From Chthoniobacterales bacterium (GTDB lineage Bacteria; Verrucomicrobiota; Verrucomicrobiia; Chthoniobacterales; UBA10450), in assembly GCA_013697015.1 (NCBI GenBank), contig JACCXL010000025.1, forward strand, positions 1 through 21,079: 21,079 nucleotides of DNA. Direction: 5' to 3'. The position numbers were made by a program, and so were the translations under genes. Positions within the stretch are counted from its first letter, which is position 1; each line of letters begins with the position of its first letter. This document shows positions 17,705 to 21,079 of the stretch, piece by piece. Under the pieces are notes generated by a model. It saw nothing but the letters and a program-made list of their open reading frames with translations. It made no database searches and was not told the DNA's origin.

Positions 17705-17774
17705 AGCGGTTTGCGCAACCGCGAAGCAAGGTCGCGTGACTGCGGTCCCACGATGGAATCATCGTCCCCCGCAG
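17705..17774. terminator. Hairpins after the inositol-phosphate synthase gene, possible terminator
   Basis: Starting 10 bp after the stop of the synthase gene (17785, minus strand) is a two-tier hairpin at 17740-17774. Its outer stem is CTGCGG/CCGCAG, an asymmetric TCCC/CCC internal loop follows, and the inner stem is ACGATG/CATCGT around a GAAT loop. A second short hairpin, GCGGTT-TGCGC-AACCGC, follows at 17705-17721. Neither has a U-tract on the minus strand, so this is not a classical intrinsic terminator. It may stabilise the 3' end of the synthase mRNA or serve as an RNA structure before yifB/comM. Confidence 0.4.
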
Positions 17775-17784
17775 ACGATGAGGT

Positions 17785-18945
17785 CTATCGTTTCAGTTTC
17801 GCCGCCGGCTTTTTGGCCGCCTTGGAGATGGCATGGCCGTTCCTTTTGCTGTTCCCCGGCGCCGCAAGCTCCTCATCGTCATGGATGAACTGCTCGGTTT
17901 TCTTGTGCGCTTCGTCGTCGGTGAACTGGAACGGCGGCGATTTCATGAAGTAACTCGAGGGCCCGATCAAGGCGCCGCCGATTTTGCGTTCGAGCGCCAG
18001 CTTCGCGCAGCGGATCGCATCAATCACGACACCGGCGGAATTTGGAGAATCCCAGACCTCTAGTTTCACTTCGCAATTGAGCGGCACGTTTCCAAAGGCG
18101 GTGCCTTCCATGCGGATGTAGCACCACTTCCGGTCATTGAGCCACGGCACGTAATCGCTCGGGCCGACGTGAACGTTTTCGGCCGCGAGGACGTGGCCAA
18201 GCTGGCTCGTGACGGCTTGCGTCTTCGAGATTTTTTTCGACTCCAGCCGGTCGCGCTCCAGCATGTTCAGAAAATCGGTATTGCCACCGAAATTCAGCTG
18301 ATAAGTGCGATCCAGACGCACGCCGCGGTCGCGGAACAAATTGGTGAGCACGCGATGCGCGATCGTGGCGCCGACCTGGGATTTAATGTCGTCACCGACG
18401 ATCGGCAGTCCGCGTTCCTCGAATCGGCGCTGCCAGTATTTTTGCGAAGCGATGAAGACTGGCACGCAATTCACGAACGCGCAGCCCGCCTCCAGGATCT
18501 GCTCGACGTACCACTTCGTCGCCATCTCGGATCCGACCGGCAGGTAGGAAACGACGACATCGGTGCGCGTCTTTTTCAAGATCCCGATGATGTCGTCGGT
18601 CGAAGCGGGCGATTTCTTGACCACTTTCTTGAGATACTTGCCGAGCCCGTCGTGCGTCATTCCGCGGTGCACCTTTACGCCGAGCTTCGGCACTTCGGCG
18701 AATTTGATCGTGTTATTCGGCTCAGCGAAAATCGCCTCACTCAAGTCGTTGCCCACCTTGGCCGCGTTGATGTCGAACGCGGCCGAGAACTCGATGTCGC
18801 GCACATGATAACCGCCAAGATCGACATGCATCAAACCGGGCACAAAATCATCCGGGTTCGCGTCCCGATAGAATTCAATGCCCTGGACGAGCGATGACGC
18901 GCAGTTGCCGACTCCGATAAGGCCGACGCGGATTTTGTCTTTCAT
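17785..18945 (-). CDS. ino1: myo-Inositol-1-phosphate (inositol-3-phosphate) synthase
   Basis: A 386-residue enzyme that converts glucose 6-phosphate to 1L-myo-inositol 1-phosphate with bound NAD, the first step of inositol synthesis. The N-terminal NAD-binding motif is [10 protein letters not shown] (9-18). The catalytic and dimerisation region contains [18 protein letters not shown] (181-198), [11 protein letters not shown] (218-228) and [19 protein letters not shown] (295-313). It resembles the shorter prokaryotic form known from Actinobacteria rather than the roughly 500-residue eukaryotic form. After the conserved domain (about residue 345) there is a hydrophilic tail of about 40 residues ending in a Lys/Ala-rich segment ([13 protein letters not shown]), which is not part of the catalytic fold. 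It is transcribed away from the sigma-factor gene across a 535-bp gap. In bacteria the product feeds phosphatidylinositol, mycothiol-like thiols or compatible solutes; the route here is not shown. Confidence 0.94.
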   Translation of the reverse strand: MKDKIRVGLIGVGNCASSLVQGIEFYRDANPDDFVPGLMHVDLGGYHVRDIEFSAAFDINAAKVGNDLSEAIFAEPNNTIKFAEVPKLGVKVHRGMTHDGLGKYLKKVVKKSPASTDDIIGILKKTRTDVVVSYLPVGSEMATKWYVEQILEAGCAFVNCVPVFIASQKYWQRRFEERGLPIVGDDIKSQVGATIAHRVLTNLFRDRGVRLDRTYQLNFGGNTDFLNMLERDRLESKKISKTQAVTSQLGHVLAAENVHVGPSDYVPWLNDRKWCYIRMEGTAFGNVPLNCEVKLEVWDSPNSAGVVIDAIRCAKLALERKIGGALIGPSSYFMKSPPFQFTDDEAHKKTEQFIHDDEELAAPGNSKRNGHAISKAAKKPAAKLKR

Positions 18946-19373
18946 GGTGTTGTTGCTTCTTCGCGTGTGGCTGCGCTTATTCGAGGGCCGACTGACGCAG
19001 TTCGTGGATGAGCGACTTCAACTCGGCGGCACCTACGCAGCGTATATTCGCCACCGCTCCTGAAGGGCTTACCGATCTCACGTGCCTCACTTTCGCGCAT
19101 TGTGCTCGAATATCGACCACTTCGCTCGGTTTTTTTGCAGCGAGGATTGCCGGTGAAAAAACCGGGCACCGCGCGTAGACGGGATCCAAATTCAATGCGC
19201 ATTTGGCGCAAATGACGTTAAAAGCGTCGCGCAAGGACGCTGGAAATTGAACGGAGCGTCGTGTTACAACCTTTCGTAGCCAAACCGTTCTAAATGTTGA
19301 TGTTAGATAGGAATTAAAAAAGGTAGTTAAAACCTTTGAACAAAACCCATCCAAGCGCTGTCATTAATTCGAA

Positions 19374-19392
19374 TATTTAACCTTGTTAAATA
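19374..19392. promoter_or_regulatory. 19-bp perfect palindrome, candidate operator
   Basis: TATTTAAC-CTT-GTTAAATA is a perfect 8-bp inverted repeat with a 3-bp centre. It overlaps the candidate -35 hexamer (19383-19388) of the sigma-factor gene. This position is typical for a repressor operator. A second 19-bp symmetric site (AAAGGT-N7-ACCTTT) lies 37 bp upstream. The binding protein is unknown. Confidence 0.5.
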
Positions 19393-19411
19393 GTTTCTAG
19401 AATGCTAAAAC
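19383..19411 (+). promoter_or_regulatory. Candidate sigma-70 promoter of the sigma-factor gene
   Basis: TTGTTA (19383-19388), a 17-bp spacer, and TAAAAC (19406-19411) give a plausible but imperfect -35/-10 pair (4 of 6 matches each to TTGACA and TATAAT). It lies at the downstream end of the AT-rich block. Transcription would start near 19418, giving a leader of about 60 bases. A weaker alternative starts with TTGAAC at 19336-19341. Confidence 0.4.
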
Positions 19412-19480
19412 GCGAAACCAAGGAGCGGCCGGAGAACGTATCATCTGGCAGCTCGTGGGCTCGTCTACTTTCCCCACTTC

Positions 19481-20347
19481 ATGAAGAGTTATATGGCCGC
19501 CGAAGATAGCGATACCGGAATAAAGATTTACCTGCGCGAAATTGGGCAAATCCCGCTTCTCACCCCGGATCAGGAAATCGAGCTAGCTGCGAAGATCAAA
19601 AAGGGCGATCGCGAGGCGCGCGCTTTGATGATCCGCTCCAACCTTCGCCTGGTCGTCAAGATCGCGCACGATTATGCGAATCTCGGTCTTCCGCTGCTCG
19701 ACCTGATTTCGGAAGGTAATATTGGGTTAATGAAAGCCGTCGAGCGCTTCGACCCGGCCAAGGGCGGCAAACTCAGCACCTACGCTGCGTGGTGGATCAA
19801 GCAGTCGATCAAACGCGCGCTCGCTAATCAGTCGAAGACGATCCGGCTGCCGGTCCATCTGGTGGACAAAATCTCCAAGATGCGCCGCGTTTCCCTGCAG
19901 ATGAGCGAGGAGCTGGGGCGCGAGCCTACGGATGATGAACTCGGAGACGAAATCGGAATTGCCGCCGGCAAGGTTTCGCAGTTGAAAACTGTTTCGATTC
20001 GTCCGGCCTCGTTGGACGCTCCGATCAGCGACGACGATTCCACCGAATTTGGGGAAATCGTCGGCGATGAAGAGGCGCAGACGCCATTCGAGCTGCTGCG
20101 GGACAAAAATTTGCGGAATGAGGTTGGTGGCTTGCTCGACGTTCTCGATGACCGCGAACGGAAAATCATATTCTCGCGTTTTGGTCTGGACGGCGGCAAA
20201 CCGAAAACTCTCGAGGAAGTTGGCAAGAAGTTCGGCGTCACGCGCGAGCGTATCCGCCAGCTTCAGAACATCGCCTTATCGAAGCTGCGTCGCGCGCTCA
20301 GCAAAAAAGAGCGCCCCGTGGACGTGGAGTTACCGGTCGAAGCGTAG
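19481..20347 (+). CDS. RNA polymerase sigma factor, sigma-70 family (RpoD/SigA-like, short form)
   Basis: A 288-residue sigma factor with regions 1.2, 2, 3 and 4 but no region 1.1 and no long non-conserved insert. Region 1.2 is at about 12-42 (IKIYLREIGQIPLLTPDQEIELA). Region 2 contains the core-binding DLISEGNIGLMKAVERFDP (74-92) and the -10-recognising STYAAWWIKQSIKRAL (99-114). Region 3 is at about 122-200, and region 4 includes the -35-binding helix-turn-helix TLEEVGKKFGVTRERIRQ (243-260). The small size allows either a group 2 factor or the main housekeeping factor of a lineage with short RpoD proteins. A second in-frame ATG at 19493 is preceded by GAAGAG and may be the true start, because no Shine-Dalgarno sequence stands before 19481. 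It is the only complete plus-strand gene and is followed by a strong terminator. Confidence 0.94.
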   Translation: MKSYMAAEDSDTGIKIYLREIGQIPLLTPDQEIELAAKIKKGDREARALMIRSNLRLVVKIAHDYANLGLPLLDLISEGNIGLMKAVERFDPAKGGKLSTYAAWWIKQSIKRALANQSKTIRLPVHLVDKISKMRRVSLQMSEELGREPTDDELGDEIGIAAGKVSQLKTVSIRPASLDAPISDDDSTEFGEIVGDEEAQTPFELLRDKNLRNEVGGLLDVLDDRERKIIFSRFGLDGGKPKTLEEVGKKFGVTRERIRQLQNIALSKLRRALSKKERPVDVELPVEA

Positions 20348-20368
20348 CTCTCAATCTCGTCACTTTAC

Positions 20369-20402
20369 AAAACGCGCGGATCGAAACGTCCGCGCGTTTT
20401 TT
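20369..20402. terminator. Bidirectional intrinsic terminator between the sigma-factor gene and pyruvate kinase
   Basis: AAAACGCGCGGA (20369-20380) pairs perfectly with TCCGCGCGTTTT (20389-20400) around an 8-base loop and is followed by TTG then TTT on the plus strand. Because the stem begins with AAAA, the minus-strand transcript also ends in a U-run. It lies 21 bp after the sigma-factor stop (20347) and 12 bp beyond the pyruvate kinase stop (20415), so it can end both convergent transcripts. Confidence 0.93.
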
Positions 20403-20414
20403 GTTTCGCGGTGG

Positions 20415-21079
20415 TCACGGCACGGTCCGCAGCTGCACTGTGTCCACCAATGCGTCGCCGGCACGGACGTCGCTGATGATGACGAGATTGTCGCCTGATG
20501 CCGTCAGGTTGTGGTCGCGCAAATACTTCTCCGCGGCATCGATTGTTTCGTTGGGATCGTCCGTGAAAGCGAGCCGAATGGGATGAGTGCCCCATGAGAG
20601 GACGAGTTGGCGTCGCACTTCTTCTGTCGCCGCGAAGGCAAAAATCGGCGCGCGCGCCGGACGGAGATTCGAAACGTGGCGGGCCATGGTGCCGTGACGC
20701 GTGAAAACGATAATTTTCGCTCTCGGCAGCGAATTCGCGAGCACAACGGCGGACGCTACCGTCTTCTGACGATTGTCCTCGAGCACGGCGTCGGTCGCGT
20801 AGCCCGCACCTCCACTTCGCTCTATGCGGCGCGCGACGCGGTCGAAAACTTCGACGCATTTCACCGGATAACGGCCAACCGTGGTTTCGCCGCTCAACAT
20901 GATCGCGTCTGCCTGCTCGAAGACAGCGTTGGCTACGTCAGTGATTTCAGCCCGCGTCGGCACTGGATTCTCGATCATCGATTCGAGCATGTGCGTCGCG
21001 ACCACGACTGGTTTCCCGTAGCGCAGGCAGAGCTTTACGATGCGACGCTGAATGATGGGGAGCTCTTCCATCGGGCACT
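20415..21079 (-). CDS. pyk: Pyruvate kinase, C-terminal part (N-terminus beyond right edge)
   Basis: About 221 codons of pyruvate kinase, which makes pyruvate and ATP from phosphoenolpyruvate and ADP at the end of glycolysis. The frame is open to the right edge, where CPMEELPIIQRRIV matches the family segment that follows GDLGVE, so the gene begins outside the window. Visible are the last part of the TIM-barrel domain, with VVVATHMLESMIENPVPTRA and EITDVANAVFEQADAIMLSG (each a family signature), and the C-terminal domain to the stop at 20415. That domain includes IIVFTRHGTMARHVSNLRP and a C-terminal DNLVIISDVRAGD. The residues FEQADA, where LDGADA or LDGTDA is usual, are a small variation. 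It converges on the sigma-factor gene across the bidirectional terminator. No sign of decay is seen. Confidence 0.95.
   Translation of the reverse strand, partial: CPMEELPIIQRRIVKLCLRYGKPVVVATHMLESMIENPVPTRAEITDVANAVFEQADAIMLSGETTVGRYPVKCVEVFDRVARRIERSGGAGYATDAVLEDNRQKTVASAVVLANSLPRAKIIVFTRHGTMARHVSNLRPARAPIFAFAATEEVRRQLVLSWGTHPIRLAFTDDPNETIDAAEKYLRDHNLTASGDNLVIISDVRAGDALVDTVQLRTVP

Larger units (their letters stand above)
18946..19480. other. Divergent intergenic region between ino1 and the sigma-factor gene
   Basis: These 535 bp separate two divergent genes. The half near ino1 (18946-19260) has normal GC content. A minus-strand frame ending at 18977 runs through it, but it lacks an ATG start and a recognisable domain. 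The region also contains an inverted repeat CGGTTTTTT (19127-19135) / AAAAAACCG (19156-19164). The half near the sigma-factor gene (about 19261-19412) is markedly AT-rich and looks like promoter DNA for both directions. It holds two 19-bp palindromic sites: AAAGGT-N7-ACCTTT at 19319-19337, and the perfect one at 19374-19392. From 19413 to the ATG is a GC-rich leader of about 70 bp without a clear Shine-Dalgarno sequence. No tRNA or known riboswitch was recognised. Confidence 0.6.

Noticed and set aside
18977..19354. Minus-strand open frame of about 125 codons upstream of ino1 with several Cys residues
   Set aside because: Only a TTG start inside AT-rich promoter-like DNA, no Shine-Dalgarno sequence, no recognisable domain, and an equally open frame overlaps it. 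It may be coding in part, but this cannot be supported.
19268..19385. Three copies of AACCTT(T/G) in the sigma-factor promoter region as a direct-repeat operator
   Set aside because: Spacings of 63 and 48 bp are irregular and the unit is short; the palindromes in the same DNA are better supported.

Overview
The window reads as a piece of a GC-rich Gram-negative chromosome, most likely a soil or freshwater Verrucomicrobiota (Spartobacteria/Chthoniobacter-like), with Acidobacteriota as the alternative. The grounds are indirect. It carries a cluster of large MacB/FtsX-type permeases of the 'ADOP' kind, a compact 288-residue primary-type sigma factor, a bacterial myo-inositol-phosphate synthase, and a palindromic interspersed repeat of a type I associate with Verrucomicrobiota. 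No rRNA, tRNA, CRISPR array, IS element or phage gene was seen.

Right-hand part (about 14.9-21.1 kb), read from the right edge: the C-terminal part of pyruvate kinase (minus); a 12-bp-stem bidirectional terminator; a sigma-70 family factor (plus) with a 19-bp perfect palindrome over its candidate -35 box; inositol-3-phosphate synthase (minus); a YifB/ComM AAA+ ATPase (minus); and a PIG-V-like membrane mannosyltransferase gene broken by three single-base frameshifts.

Left and central part (1-14.8 kb) is one coherent system, all on the minus strand. It starts with a sigma-54-activating NtrC-type response regulator and a membrane histidine kinase with almost no periplasmic domain. A 250-bp regulatory gap follows, holding a near-perfect -24/-12 (sigma-54) promoter with palindromic candidate enhancer sites upstream of it. 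That promoter faces a transport operon in this order: a 105-residue C-terminally anchored membrane protein, a MacA/HlyD-type periplasmic adaptor, a MacB-type ATPase, an unlisted 53-codon exported microprotein, two full-length double-FtsX permeases, a 34-codon permease remnant, a second ATPase, a permease with a frameshift in a CG repeat, a REP-like inverted repeat, and a further permease running off the left edge. The likely logic is a two-component, sigma-54-switched export or envelope-stress system resembling MacAB, with several interchangeable or redundant permeases. The substrate cannot be read from the sequence.

The observations most worth checking are the sigma-54 promoter with its palindromes, the exported microprotein whose stop overlaps the next start by ATGA, the permease reduced to its two ends, and the four frameshifts. 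Each of the four can be repaired by one added base, so sequencing undercalls must be separated from real gene decay.
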